Positions 27,819-36,606 of a stretch of 64,000 nucleotides of DNA are shown here, piece after piece. Source of the DNA: Cellulophaga sp. L1A9. Its GTDB lineage: Bacteria; Bacteroidota; Bacteroidia; Flavobacteriales; Flavobacteriaceae. The notes beneath the pieces are model-generated. The model was not told the origin of the DNA, did not search any database, and saw only the letters and a list, made by a program, of their open reading frames with translations. How positions within the stretch are numbered: the stretch's first letter is position 1; each line of letters begins with the position of its first letter. A program made the translations under genes and the position numbers. The DNA lies in assembly GCF_009797025.1 (NCBI RefSeq), contig NZ_CP047027.1, positions 3,596,001-3,660,000 of the forward strand. The letters run 5' to 3'.

Positions 27819-28436
27819 ATGAAAAAAGCAAGTATATTAATGATCATTGGTTCTTTGTGTTTATTAGGGTTGTTTAAATTTCCACTTTGGAATATCATGC
27901 TAGGCGCACCACAATATCCAGACCCATTAGGTATGAATATTCATATAACAGGGATACAAGGCGTTTCTGAATTTGATTTGCAAAATATAGATGGTCTTAA
28001 CCATTATATTGGTATGAAGACCATTCCTAAGGCCGATGAAATGTGGGAATTTAAAGCTTTTCCTATCGTAATTATAAGCATGTCAGTTTTAGGGGTGTTG
28101 TTAGGTTTACTAGGATTCGTTGGAAAAGTAGATTACCGCTATTTTTTGGGTTGGTTTATCTTGATGTCTATTTTAGGCGTCATGGGGATGTATGATTTTA
28201 ATGTGTGGTTAACGGACTATGGTTCTAATTTAGACCCACACGCTATTATTAAAGTAACCAATGAGGATGGAACTCCTATGACCTATAAACCACCGCTTTT
28301 TGGATATAAAAAGCTATTGAATTTTAATGTAAGTTCTATGCCCGCACTGGGTGCTTGGGCAATGTTTTTAGGAATGTCTCTCACCGTAGTTGCTTTTTTA
28401 GTAGGATGGAAAAGTAAACGTTCACCATCTTCGTAA
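27819..28436 (+). CDS. conserved membrane protein of clade II nos clusters
   Basis: The 205-residue protein has four predicted membrane segments (about residues 5-24, 82-104, 112-130 and 172-195). Between the first two is a periplasmic loop with GLNHYIGMKTIPKADEMWEFKAFP. Proteins with this layout recur in nos clusters with Sec-type NosZ, and the position may correspond to NosB. Its function is not known; I infer a role in NosZ maturation or electron supply from position only. It follows a terminator, so it probably has its own promoter or relies on readthrough. Confidence 0.65.
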   Translation: MKKASILMIIGSLCLLGLFKFPLWNIMLGAPQYPDPLGMNIHITGIQGVSEFDLQNIDGLNHYIGMKTIPKADEMWEFKAFPIVIISMSVLGVLLGLLGFVGKVDYRYFLGWFILMSILGVMGMYDFNVWLTDYGSNLDPHAIIKVTNEDGTPMTYKPPLFGYKKLLNFNVSSMPALGAWAMFLGMSLTVVAFLVGWKSKRSPSS

Positions 28437-28457
28437 GTATACATAAATTAATTGATC

Positions 28458-28895
28458 ATGAAAAACCAAACATTTATAGCAGTACTAAGTTTTCTGATAG
28501 TATCTGCGTGCAACAGGGAACCTAAAGCCATCGCATATGGTGCAGAAGGATGTCATTTCTGTAGCATGACTATTGTGGATACCCAACATGCTGCACAGTT
28601 TATGACCAAAAAAGGGAGAAGTTATTCTTTTGATGCCACGGAATGTATGTTAAATTATTTACAGGACGTAGCCCCAGAAACTATTGGGCTATATCGGGTA
28701 AATGACTACAACAATCCGGGAGTTTTTATTGATGCTAAAGAAGCTACCTATCTAATTAGCAAAAATATTCCTAGCCCTATGGGAGGAAATTTAAGTGCTT
28801 TTTCAACAAAAGCAGCAGCAGAGAAAATGCAAGAAGAGAATACGGGTAGCGTGTATTCATGGAAAGAATTACAATCTAAATTTAATAAAGGCTAG
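28458..28895 (+). CDS. nosL: NosL copper-binding lipoprotein
   Basis: The 145-residue protein has a lipobox (VSAC, Cys18) and the NosL signature GCHFCSMTI (C32, C35, M37). Then come HAAQFMTKKGRSYSFDATECML and, near the C-terminus, GGNLSAFSTKAAAEK. NosL is the Cu(I) donor for the CuZ site of NosZ. The start is the ATG at 28458; the frame also has a TTG two codons upstream. Confidence 0.92.
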   Translation: MKNQTFIAVLSFLIVSACNREPKAIAYGAEGCHFCSMTIVDTQHAAQFMTKKGRSYSFDATECMLNYLQDVAPETIGLYRVNDYNNPGVFIDAKEATYLISKNIPSPMGGNLSAFSTKAAAEKMQEENTGSVYSWKELQSKFNKG

Positions 28896-28919
28896 TAAAT
28901 TAATACATACACAAGATTA

Positions 28920-30158
28920 ATGCACCTAAAACCTAAATTTCTTTTAATAGCCATATGTTTTGTAAGTACTTCATTATGGGCAAAAACGATAACCGTTTGT
29001 TCAGAATGTGCTGTAAAATCTATTGCTACTGCCATTAAAACGGCGGTAGCCTATGATACAATTGCTGTAAAAAAAGGAACCTATTACGAATATAATTTAC
29101 TTATAGATAAGCCCTTAGTGCTGATTGGTGAAAATTTTCCAGTGATTGATGGGCAAGATAAAGGTGAAATCATCAGAATTACCTCTGATAATGTAACTGT
29201 AGACGGACTTTTTATTATAAATGTAGGAACAAGTTATACCTCAGATTATGCCGCTATTCGCGTGGTGAGAAGTGATTCTTTTTTAATACAAAATGTAGTG
29301 CTAGAAAAATTATTTTTTGGCATTTATTTAGAAAAATCAAATAATGGTAGGGTATATCATAATAAAATAATAGGGGATGCAAAAGATGAGTATAACTCAG
29401 GAAATGGCATCCAATTATGGTATTCAAAGAATGTCGTAGTAGAAAAAAATATTGTGCAAGGTGCGCGAGATGGTATCTATTTGGAGTTTTCTGATAACAT
29501 AACAATCAACGATAATATAAGTACAAAAAACCTCCGGTATGGTTTGCATTTTATGTTTTCTGATGATGATGTGTATACCAATAATATCTTTGAAAGTAAT
29601 GGAGCTGGAGTTGCTGTAATGTTTTCAAAAAATATTAAGATGACAGGGAATACTTTTAAAAAAAATTGGGGTACTGCTGCATTTGGTCTCTTATTAAAAG
29701 AAATTAATGATGCTGAGATTAGTGGAAATATCTTTGAAGAAAATACTATCGGGATCAACATAGAAGGGTCTAACCGAATAACGTATTCCAACAATAATTT
29801 TATCAATAACGGATGGGCTATAAAAGTCCTTGGCGCATGTTATGATAATTCATTTTTGAAGAATAATTTTTTGTACAACAGTTTTGATGTTTCTTATAAC
29901 AGCAATATCAATGACAACGTTTTTGAACAAAATTACTGGAGTAATTATACCGGCTATGATTTAGATAAAAATGGGATTGGAGACATTCCTTATAGACCCG
30001 TAAAATTGTTTTCCTATATCGTAAATAAAACTCCGGAATCTATTGTGCTTCTCCGAAGTTTATTTATGGATATTATTGATTTCTCTGAAAAAGTATCTCC
30101 TGTTTTTACCCCCGATAACCTAGTGGATGCAAAACCATCAATGAAAAGAATAGAATGA
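28920..30158 (+). CDS. nosD: NosD periplasmic beta-helix maturation protein
   Basis: The 412-residue protein has an N-terminal Sec signal (cleavage near LWAKT). It is built from parallel beta-helix (CASH/PbH1) repeats such as NGIQLWYSKNVVVEKNIVQG and YGLHFMFSDDDVYTNNIF, typical of NosD. In the family it works with the NosF/NosY ABC transporter and NosL to build the CuZ centre. It overlaps nosF by four bases. Confidence 0.92.
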   Translation: MHLKPKFLLIAICFVSTSLWAKTITVCSECAVKSIATAIKTAVAYDTIAVKKGTYYEYNLLIDKPLVLIGENFPVIDGQDKGEIIRITSDNVTVDGLFIINVGTSYTSDYAAIRVVRSDSFLIQNVVLEKLFFGIYLEKSNNGRVYHNKIIGDAKDEYNSGNGIQLWYSKNVVVEKNIVQGARDGIYLEFSDNITINDNISTKNLRYGLHFMFSDDDVYTNNIFESNGAGVAVMFSKNIKMTGNTFKKNWGTAAFGLLLKEINDAEISGNIFEENTIGINIEGSNRITYSNNNFINNGWAIKVLGACYDNSFLKNNFLYNSFDVSYNSNINDNVFEQNYWSNYTGYDLDKNGIGDIPYRPVKLFSYIVNKTPESIVLLRSLFMDIIDFSEKVSPVFTPDNLVDAKPSMKRIE

Positions 30159-30865
30159 TTAAGATAGAAAATTTACATAAAAAATTTGGAAAGACTCCTA
30201 TTCTCATGGGGTTAGATCTAAGCATTAAACAAAGTGGCATTTTTGCCATTTTAGGACCTAATGGCTCTGGTAAGACGACGTTAATTAAGTGCATATTAGG
30301 TATGGTAGTCCCGAACAAAGGTACTATTGCCATAAATGGAGATTTAATTAAAAATAAATGGAAATATAGACAAGAAATTGAATATTTACCTCAGATTGCC
30401 AACTTTCCTAGTAATCTTAAAGTCAAAGAATTAATTCGGATGATTAAAGATTTAAGGCAGAAACCAAGCGATGAAGAACGTTTAATTGAACGCTTTGAAT
30501 TGGAGCCATTTCTAGATAAAAAATTATCCATTCTTTCTGGAGGTACCAAACAGAAAGTGAATATTGTTATTGCATTTATGTTTGATAATCCTTTGATTAT
30601 TCTTGATGAACCTACTACAGGTCTAGATCCTGTGGCATTAATCAAATTAAAAGAACTCATTCAAATAGAAAAACAAAAAGGAAAGACCATACTTGTTTCC
30701 TCACACATCATGCAGTTTGTAGAAGAGATAGCAGATGAAATTGTATATCTTTTAGAAGGGAAAATATACTTTAAAGGAAGTATAGCAGCGCTAAAAGAAA
30801 AAACACAACAAACGAATGTAGAACATGCCATTGCGGCAATTGCAAAACCTGTGTCACATGTTTAA
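30155..30865 (+). CDS. nosF: NosF ABC transporter ATPase
   Basis: The 236-residue ATPase has Walker A GPNGSGKTT (residues 34-42), signature LSGGTKQK near 128 and Walker B IILDEPTTGLDP near 150, with an H-loop in VSSHIMQ. It is the energising subunit of NosFY, which supports NosD in CuZ assembly. Its 3' end overlaps the nosY start by eight bases. Confidence 0.92.
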   Translation: MIKIENLHKKFGKTPILMGLDLSIKQSGIFAILGPNGSGKTTLIKCILGMVVPNKGTIAINGDLIKNKWKYRQEIEYLPQIANFPSNLKVKELIRMIKDLRQKPSDEERLIERFELEPFLDKKLSILSGGTKQKVNIVIAFMFDNPLIILDEPTTGLDPVALIKLKELIQIEKQKGKTILVSSHIMQFVEEIADEIVYLLEGKIYFKGSIAALKEKTQQTNVEHAIAAIAKPVSHV

Positions 30866-31640
30866 GATATTAAAATATAGTTTTTATGATCTTATGCGCA
30901 GCCGTTGGAGCTACGTTTATTTTCTGTTCTATTTATTATTAGGTTTTGTATTGTTGTTTTTAAACAACGATGTATCAAAAGCGGTCATCACGTTAATGAA
31001 CATTATTATTGTTTTGGTTCCTTTAATTAGTACAATTTTCGGAATTATGTACTATTACAATTCTAAAGAATTCACAGAACTTTTATTAGCGCAACCCATT
31101 AAAAGAACATCCATATTCTTAGGGCAATATTTGGGAGTAGCAGCCTCTTTAGCACTAAGTCTTATTTTAGGATTGGGAATTCCTTTTGTGCTCTATGGGC
31201 TTTTTAAGAGTAGTGCCATTTTTGACTTTTCACTTTTATTAGTAACTGGTACTTTCTTAACCCTTATTTTTTCCGCACTATCTTTTAATATTGCAATCTC
31301 TAATGAAAATAAGATTAAAGGATTTGGGTATGCCGTTTTGTTATGGTTATTTATGGCCGTTATTTATGATGGATTATTTTTAATGTCACTCATCATTTTT
31401 AACGAATACCCTCTTGATAATTTTTCATTAGTGGCCTCAATGTTTAATCCTATTGATTTGTCACGGACCTTAATTTTATTGAAATTAGATATCTCAGCAT
31501 TATTAGGATACACAGGAGCCGTCTTCAAACAATTTTTTGGCACGAATATGGGAGTGATTATTTCAATGTTGGTACTTGTTTTATGGACGATACTCCCTAT
31601 ATGGAGATTGCTTTATAAATCTAAAAGAAAGGATTTTTAG
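30858..31640 (+). CDS. nosY: NosY ABC transporter permease
   Basis: The 260-residue protein has six predicted membrane segments and starts MFKILKYSFYDLMRSRWSY, as in NosY/ABC-2 permeases. I chose the ATG at 30858 over an upstream in-frame start at 30825 because it begins at the conserved N-terminus and gives a short overlap with nosF. It ends the nos operon. Confidence 0.9.
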   Translation: MFKILKYSFYDLMRSRWSYVYFLFYLLLGFVLLFLNNDVSKAVITLMNIIIVLVPLISTIFGIMYYYNSKEFTELLLAQPIKRTSIFLGQYLGVAASLALSLILGLGIPFVLYGLFKSSAIFDFSLLLVTGTFLTLIFSALSFNIAISNENKIKGFGYAVLLWLFMAVIYDGLFLMSLIIFNEYPLDNFSLVASMFNPIDLSRTLILLKLDISALLGYTGAVFKQFFGTNMGVIISMLVLVLWTILPIWRLLYKSKRKDF

Positions 31641-31673
31641 TAGTCAACTTATAGTATTTCGGTGACCTAGTAC

Positions 31674-31704
31674 ATGAATAAGATTGCTTAGCAATCTTAT
31701 TCAT
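31674..31704 (+). terminator. hairpin after nosY
   Basis: ATGAATAAGATTGC and its exact complement flank a three-base loop 34 bases after nosY. No T run follows, so it may act as a 3' stabilising hairpin or a weak terminator rather than a classical one. Confidence 0.5.
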
Positions 31705-31809
31705 AGGTTATGTTTCTAGAAACACTTACAGGTTTAGGATATTTACATATTTGCGCAAAAACACGATAAAAAAGTATCCTTATTATTTAGAAAAGAATAA
31801 ATTCAAACA

Positions 31810-31817
31810 TATATTTG
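31810..31817 (+). promoter_or_regulatory. TAnnTTTG promoter-like box
   Basis: TATATTTG matches the Bacteroidota -7 consensus TAnnTTTG and lies only four bases before the ATG of the next gene. If used, the transcript would be nearly leaderless. No convincing -33 TTTG is visible, so support is weak. Confidence 0.3.
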
Positions 31818-31821
31818 CAGC

Positions 31822-32187
31822 ATGAAGCATAGTTTAATCATAATAGCAATTCTCATTTGCTTAAAACCTACTTTCCCATTGTTGGAGTATGTTTTTAATT
31901 ATGATTATATCTCAGAAGTCCTTTGTATTAATAAAGATAAACCAGAACTAAACTGTAATGGGAAATGTTATTTAATGACAAAATTAGCGGAGGAATCTAA
32001 AGCGAATGATGCAAATAAAAAAACACCTATTGAAAATGCTTTTTCTTTAGTCTATTTTTCAGCGTATACTGCATATTTTAATGCAGCTTCTAATACAACG
32101 GAATATATAGTTTTACCTATGACGTATAGCGAAACCTTATATTCATTTAATTTCTACAACAACCTTATTAAGCCACCTATTGCGTAG
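31822..32187 (+). CDS. small exported protein with CNGKCYL motif, copper locus
   Basis: The 121-residue protein has an N-terminal hydrophobic signal or anchor and a short conserved-looking segment EVLCINKDKPELNCNGKCYL, with three Cys and the pair CNGKC. The rest is polar with aromatic residues. I do not recognise a named family. It stands between the nos operon and mbnP/mbnH genes, and the Cys spacing could bind copper. The copper link is inferred from context and the CxxxC motif only. Confidence 0.55.
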   Translation: MKHSLIIIAILICLKPTFPLLEYVFNYDYISEVLCINKDKPELNCNGKCYLMTKLAEESKANDANKKTPIENAFSLVYFSAYTAYFNAASNTTEYIVLPMTYSETLYSFNFYNNLIKPPIA

Positions 32188-32399
32188 TATTTTTTAATAG
32201 AAGTATAACGATAGCATTTTTATTCAAACAACAGGAGAATCCACATTTTGGCTTTTTTTGCTGCGCGGATTTTTATATGCTGTAATCTTTTCTATTTCTT
32301 AGTTTTATTCAAAACTCAAACTTTTTAATACTTAAAAAACGATGTGCTAGCGCTTATTGAGCTACACGTACTTACGCAATATTCTTAATAAATAATCAA

Positions 32400-33191
32400 A
32401 TGAAAAATTTTAAAATAGCCTTATTGGCAATGATATCCATAGTGGCAATTTCTTGTAATAATGACGATGATGCTGATGAAGCATTAACAGGATCTGGAGA
32501 GATTTCAGTAACTTTTGACAATGGGTATGAAGGGAATGACCTAATTCTAGCTACAGCAAATACAGCCAATGCCAATGGAGAAGCACTAACCGTAACACGT
32601 TTGAATTACATTGTAAGCAATTTTGTTTTGACTGATGTTGACGGAAATGAATATGTTTATCCTAAAGATGATAGTTATTTTATCATTAGCCAAGAATCAG
32701 ATTTAGAAGATATTTCATTATCAGATATACCTGCAGGAGAATACACAACTATAAAATTTGGTATAGGAATAGATGACGAAAAATTCCAACAAGGTGCTGA
32801 TGGTCAAGGTGATTTATGGACACAAGCTGAGGCATATAATTTAACATGGTCCTGGACATCTGGTTACAAGTACATTAATTATGAAGGTACTTTTACTTCA
32901 GAAACGGTAACTGAAGAAACTAACTTTAGAATTCATTTAGGTAGATTGGGTGACCAGGTGAACTACGAAGAAGTAACACTAGCGTTACCGACCAATGTAA
33001 CTGTTAGTGATGAAATGGATTCTAATATTCATTTAAAAATAGATGCCTCTAAAATACTTACTTCTATTAACAATCTTAGTCTTTCAGAAGAAGCAACGTA
33101 TATGACAGATCCTGCAACGGCTCCTTTAGTTGCGGAAAATACAGCTACAATGTTTACAGTAGATCACGTGCATAACGGTAGTGATCACTAA
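32400..33191 (+). CDS. mbnP: MbnP-like copper-binding lipoprotein
   Basis: The 263-residue lipoprotein (lipobox AISC) has the MbnP-like domain: LNYIVSNFVLTDVDGNEY, DIPAGEYTTIKFGIGID, and WTQAEAYNLTWSWTSGYKYIN with several Trp. The C-terminus ends in a His-rich tail (DHVHNGSDH). In methanobactin-type systems MbnP is a periplasmic copper-binding partner of MbnH, which oxidises one of its Trp residues. Bacteroidota homologues without methanobactin genes are known to be common. The immediate downstream gene is MbnH-like, which supports the call. Confidence 0.85.
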   Translation: MKNFKIALLAMISIVAISCNNDDDADEALTGSGEISVTFDNGYEGNDLILATANTANANGEALTVTRLNYIVSNFVLTDVDGNEYVYPKDDSYFIISQESDLEDISLSDIPAGEYTTIKFGIGIDDEKFQQGADGQGDLWTQAEAYNLTWSWTSGYKYINYEGTFTSETVTEETNFRIHLGRLGDQVNYEEVTLALPTNVTVSDEMDSNIHLKIDASKILTSINNLSLSEEATYMTDPATAPLVAENTATMFTVDHVHNGSDH

Positions 33192-33213
33192 TCAAACAAT
33201 TTATATTAATACT

Positions 33214-33240
33214 CCTGCAATACTCTTAGGGTATTGCAGG
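33214..33240 (+). promoter_or_regulatory. intercistronic hairpin between mbnP and mbnH
   Basis: CCTGCAATAC and GTATTGCAGG form a perfect 10-bp stem with a seven-base loop between the two genes. There is no T run; it could tune mbnP/mbnH mRNA stability or act as a weak terminator. Confidence 0.5.
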
Positions 33241-33256
33241 TACTAATAGAATACGG

Positions 33257-34294
33257 ATGAAAAAAATACTATTTTTTTTAAGTTTGATTCTTGCTTTCTC
33301 GTGTAATGATTCTGATGATTATATTGAAATAAATGAATTACTAACTATTGAACAGCCCAGTAATTTTCCGGCATTAGAATATGATATTGATGCTAATCCA
33401 CCAACAGAAAACGGATTTGAATTAGGGAAAAAATTGTTCTATGACGGAGATTTATCAAGAGTAGGGTATATCTCCTGTGGGTTTTGTCATGAACAAAGTT
33501 CAGCCTTTACACATCATGGGCATCAATTTAGTCATGGTGTAGACGGGTTAGAAGGAACAAGAAATACACCTTCCATACAAAATATGGCATATATGACGCA
33601 TTTCATGTGGGATGGAGCTATAGATCATTTAGACTTATTTCCAATAGCACCCATTACAAATGAAGTAGAGATGGATGAAACGATTACAAATGTTTTGTCA
33701 AAATTATCGGCAGACAGTGAGTATCCAAGTTTATTTGCTCAAGCTTTTGATGACGGTGAAATTAATTCAGAAAACTTTTTAAAGGCCCTCTCACAATTTA
33801 TGGTGATGATGGTTTCCTCAAATTCTAAATATGATAAATATGTTAGAAATGAGGATGCGATTATATTAACAGATTTAGAACTCGAAGGTTTAGCAATTTT
33901 TAAAACGAATTGTGCTACATGCCATGCTACAGATTTATTTACAGATAGATCATTTAGAAATAATGGTTTAGCACCTTATACAACAATAAATGATTTAGGG
34001 AGGTATAATGTAACCGGTTTAGTAGAAGATAAATATAAATTTAAAGTGCCTAGTTTGCGAAATGTAGCTCTAACGGCTCCATATATGCACGATGGGAGAT
34101 TTGGGAGCTTAGAGGCTGTGTTGGATTTCTACACGGATGGAGTCGTGGAGTCGGCCACATTAGATCCAGAACTACAGATTGATGGAGCCTTAGGATTACT
34201 ACTATCAATTACAGATAAAGCGGCGCTGGTTGCTTTTTTGAATACATTAACAGATGAAGAATATATAGATGATGAACGCTTTGCAGAATTTTAA
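33257..34294 (+). CDS. mbnH: MbnH-like di-haem cytochrome c peroxidase family protein
   Basis: The 345-residue lipoprotein (lipobox FSC) has two c-type haem sites: CGFCH (C74, C77, H78) and CATCH (C219, C222, H223). KVPSLRNVALTAPYMHDGRFGSLEAVLDFY is typical of the CcpA/MauG family. Next to an MbnP-like gene it most likely represents MbnH, which oxidises Trp in MbnP to kynurenine for copper binding. A plain peroxidase role remains possible. Confidence 0.82.
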   Translation: MKKILFFLSLILAFSCNDSDDYIEINELLTIEQPSNFPALEYDIDANPPTENGFELGKKLFYDGDLSRVGYISCGFCHEQSSAFTHHGHQFSHGVDGLEGTRNTPSIQNMAYMTHFMWDGAIDHLDLFPIAPITNEVEMDETITNVLSKLSADSEYPSLFAQAFDDGEINSENFLKALSQFMVMMVSSNSKYDKYVRNEDAIILTDLELEGLAIFKTNCATCHATDLFTDRSFRNNGLAPYTTINDLGRYNVTGLVEDKYKFKVPSLRNVALTAPYMHDGRFGSLEAVLDFYTDGVVESATLDPELQIDGALGLLLSITDKAALVAFLNTLTDEEYIDDERFAEF

Positions 34295-35291
34295 GAAAAA
34301 TAGAATACTCTTTTCCCTTTTAGTAACTATGCTTGGTTTTTTAACCGTGTATGCTATTGATAAATTACCCACTGTACCTCCTAATCCAATACCTTGTTTA
34401 GGTCATTTTCATGGTCTAGATTATGTATATGACTTTTGTGATACTTGTGGTTGTGGGAGTAGTGGAGGAAGTATGGGGTACGGTACAGGATTAAACACCA
34501 ATTTTATAGGTGTTAGATACATAGGACAGCAGTACCGTTCTAGAGACGGAATTTTTAATGATTCGCCGTGGATTGATGAAAATTTTAATACCATGCAGTT
34601 GTGGGGTAATTTTCCAATATCAAAGAGAACAGTGGTAAATGTGATTGTCCCTTACCAATTTCACAGCAGAAAATTTTCGGACAATACCACTCAAAATATT
34701 AATGGTTTAGGAGATGTAAGTGTTCTTGCTATGTATAACATAATAAAAGCAAGACCAGATAGTATTGTAACTATAGTTCCGGAACATTATGTGCAAGTAG
34801 GAGGTGGCGTAAAAATACCTACAGGAACATTTGATAAAGCGAATAATACCGGAAGCGTTAATCCTAGTTTTCAATTAGGGAATGGGAGTTGGGATTATGT
34901 TTTGGCCGCTAATTATGGCTTTAACTATAGAAATTGGGGGATTAGTACTCTTTTTAACTATTCCCTTAAGACAGAGAATCCAAAAGAGTACCAGTTTGGG
35001 AATCAGTTTAACTATGCAGTTAACGCCTTTAAAACGTATTATCCAGCAAATAATTTCACCATTACACCTATAGTTGGTGTTGCAGGAGAGCTTTATGAAA
35101 CGAATAAAGAATACGGAGAAGACGTGGCAGATACCAAGGGAAATATTTTCTTAGGAAAAGTAAGTTTAGAAGCGTCTTACAGCAGGTATGCTTTAGGTGT
35201 AGTCTCTATGTTACCTATAAGTCAGCATTTGAATAACGATAAGGTAGAACTAAAAAATAGGCTGTCCATTTACTTAAATGTGAATTTTTAA
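34269..35291 (+). CDS. outer-membrane beta-barrel protein with Cys-rich N-terminus
   Basis: The 340-residue protein starts inside the mbnH gene (26-base overlap) and has an N-terminal hydrophobic segment. The sequence CLGHFHGLDYVYDFCDTCGC follows. Alternating-residue strands fill the rest, ending LKNRLSIYLNVNF with a terminal Phe, as in outer-membrane barrels. No family name comes with certainty. The coupling to mbnH suggests copper uptake or sensing across the outer membrane; His and Cys near the N-terminus may bind metal. Confidence 0.7.
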   Translation: MMNALQNFKKNRILFSLLVTMLGFLTVYAIDKLPTVPPNPIPCLGHFHGLDYVYDFCDTCGCGSSGGSMGYGTGLNTNFIGVRYIGQQYRSRDGIFNDSPWIDENFNTMQLWGNFPISKRTVVNVIVPYQFHSRKFSDNTTQNINGLGDVSVLAMYNIIKARPDSIVTIVPEHYVQVGGGVKIPTGTFDKANNTGSVNPSFQLGNGSWDYVLAANYGFNYRNWGISTLFNYSLKTENPKEYQFGNQFNYAVNAFKTYYPANNFTITPIVGVAGELYETNKEYGEDVADTKGNIFLGKVSLEASYSRYALGVVSMLPISQHLNNDKVELKNRLSIYLNVNF

Positions 35292-35316
35292 AGCTAGTAT
35301 TTTCCATTTGTCTTAC

Positions 35317-35362
35317 AAAGGCTATCTGTATTTTAAGAATGCTACAGATAGTCTTTTTTTTA
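35317..35362 (+). terminator. terminator ending the copper gene set
   Basis: AAAGGCTATCTGTA pairs with TACAGATAGTCTTT (one G-T pair) and is followed by T residues. It lies 25 bases after the barrel-protein stop and marks the end of the plus-strand block. Confidence 0.85.
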
Positions 35363-35531
35363 TAGTTGTATTCTAGCATGAAAAATAGAAAAGAAGCTTC
35401 TTTAAATTTTTCCATTTAAAGAAGTTAATCGGTTCAAAGCATCAAATTCAGCACTTAACACCTTTGTGTTTTTAAGACCTTCTATTTTTTGCTCTGTTTG
35501 GTGTATTTTAAAACTACGATCTATTAAATAA

Positions 35532-36118
35532 TTAAGGAACGCATTTTTTATGATGTACGCTTATTCCTCCGATTAATTGCGGAAAACAAGTCAATACTTT
35601 TTCAACCTTATCCATTTCAATTTCAGGAATCCGATCATCATCTATCGTAACTACGAGCGTTCCTTGCCCGTAATTAGCACAGTAATAACTTTTAGATGAA
35701 AATTGACCACAGGCCAGCATTCCTATTTTGTGCTCAAAACCTTCATCCACATTAAAATGACCGTCTGTAAGTTCTTTGATTTTTTTTCTTCTCCTAAAGC
35801 TTTGAGCTGCCTAGAGTGCACTAATAAATTCTCTGGAATACCACTTTGCGTATTTGCCCAGCCCCACATCCAAGAACTCGTGTTAAAAGATAGAGAGCCT
35901 ATTACTTGAATAGGGAGTTCTATGTCTCCAAAGAGAATACTTCCTTTTCCTAAATCTAATTGCCAACCATGAGAACCAATAAAGTCGCCAAAAATAAGTT
36001 GTTTTTCAAAAGATAAGCCTGCGTGTGATTCAAAAAGGCCTTCTAAGCTATTCCATTCAGCTTTACGAAGGGTATTAAAATTGTTCAATTCTGGCCTGTT
36101 ATCTTTATTTTCCGACAT
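35532..36118 (-). pseudogene. DUF6882 family gene, interrupted by a frameshift
   Basis: Two overlapping frames together match one DUF6882-like protein of about 195 residues. The N-terminal part ends near LKALGEEKK, including VIGSLSFNTSSWMWGWAN. The C-terminal part starts in the other frame (TDGHFNVDEGFEHKIG ... GGISVHHK). The switch falls at a run of eight A on the coding strand (35780-35787); one extra A restores one frame (EEKKIKELTDG). The function of the family is unknown. It may be a true pseudogene, a phase-variable tract or a sequencing error. Confidence 0.7.
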
Positions 36119-36248
36119 CTGTTATTATTTTAAAATCGTTTTGTTCAAATAGAAGGGAGTCTAGTGGTGTGTTTTTTAGCTGCGCACAAAGAGGAGCAAT
36201 GCCAAATAGTAGGGTGACGAGTAGGTAGCTCTGGCCTTTAATTTTCAT
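36105..36248 (-). CDS. short secreted ORF upstream of the DUF6882 gene
   Basis: A 47-residue frame has a convincing signal peptide (LLVTLLFGIAPLCAQ) followed by LKNTPLDSLLFEQNDFKIITD. Its end overlaps the DUF6882 start by 14 bases in another frame. It could be a real small exported protein, a translational leader, or a truncated remnant of a larger gene. No homology is recognised. Confidence 0.35.
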   Translation of the reverse strand: MKIKGQSYLLVTLLFGIAPLCAQLKNTPLDSLLFEQNDFKIITDVGK

Positions 36249-36606
36249 GTGGTGTGGTCTGTGCATATGTTATAAACAGATTCTGTTTTATCTTATTTTA
36301 TTCCCGCCTAAATTCTTTTGCAATTTAAAAGGAATGCCTTGTTTCTACATCCCTGAAAAAAGGGATATTTTGTTTTTTTTAATGAAAATACGAGACCTAG
36401 ATTTAATAGAGTATTCAAGAAATTCGCTAAAGATGATCTACCTGTAGTAAGTACTTTCTAAACGTATCGTAAAAAACTAGAATTGTGGCGCTGCATAGCA
36501 ACTATGATCTATTGCTTCTGTTATCTAAAAATACTTGTCACAACACTTTAACACTTATCGTATTAAAAACGGAAACTTTTGTAAATTAGCGCGCCTAATT
36601 TAGGGC
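36249..36606. other. gene-free interval before the CstA gene
   Basis: About 360 bases hold no credible gene; the short plus-strand frame across it has no domain features. The upstream region of the CstA gene has CTTTTGTAAATTAG but no clean TAnnTTTG box. Confidence 0.4.
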
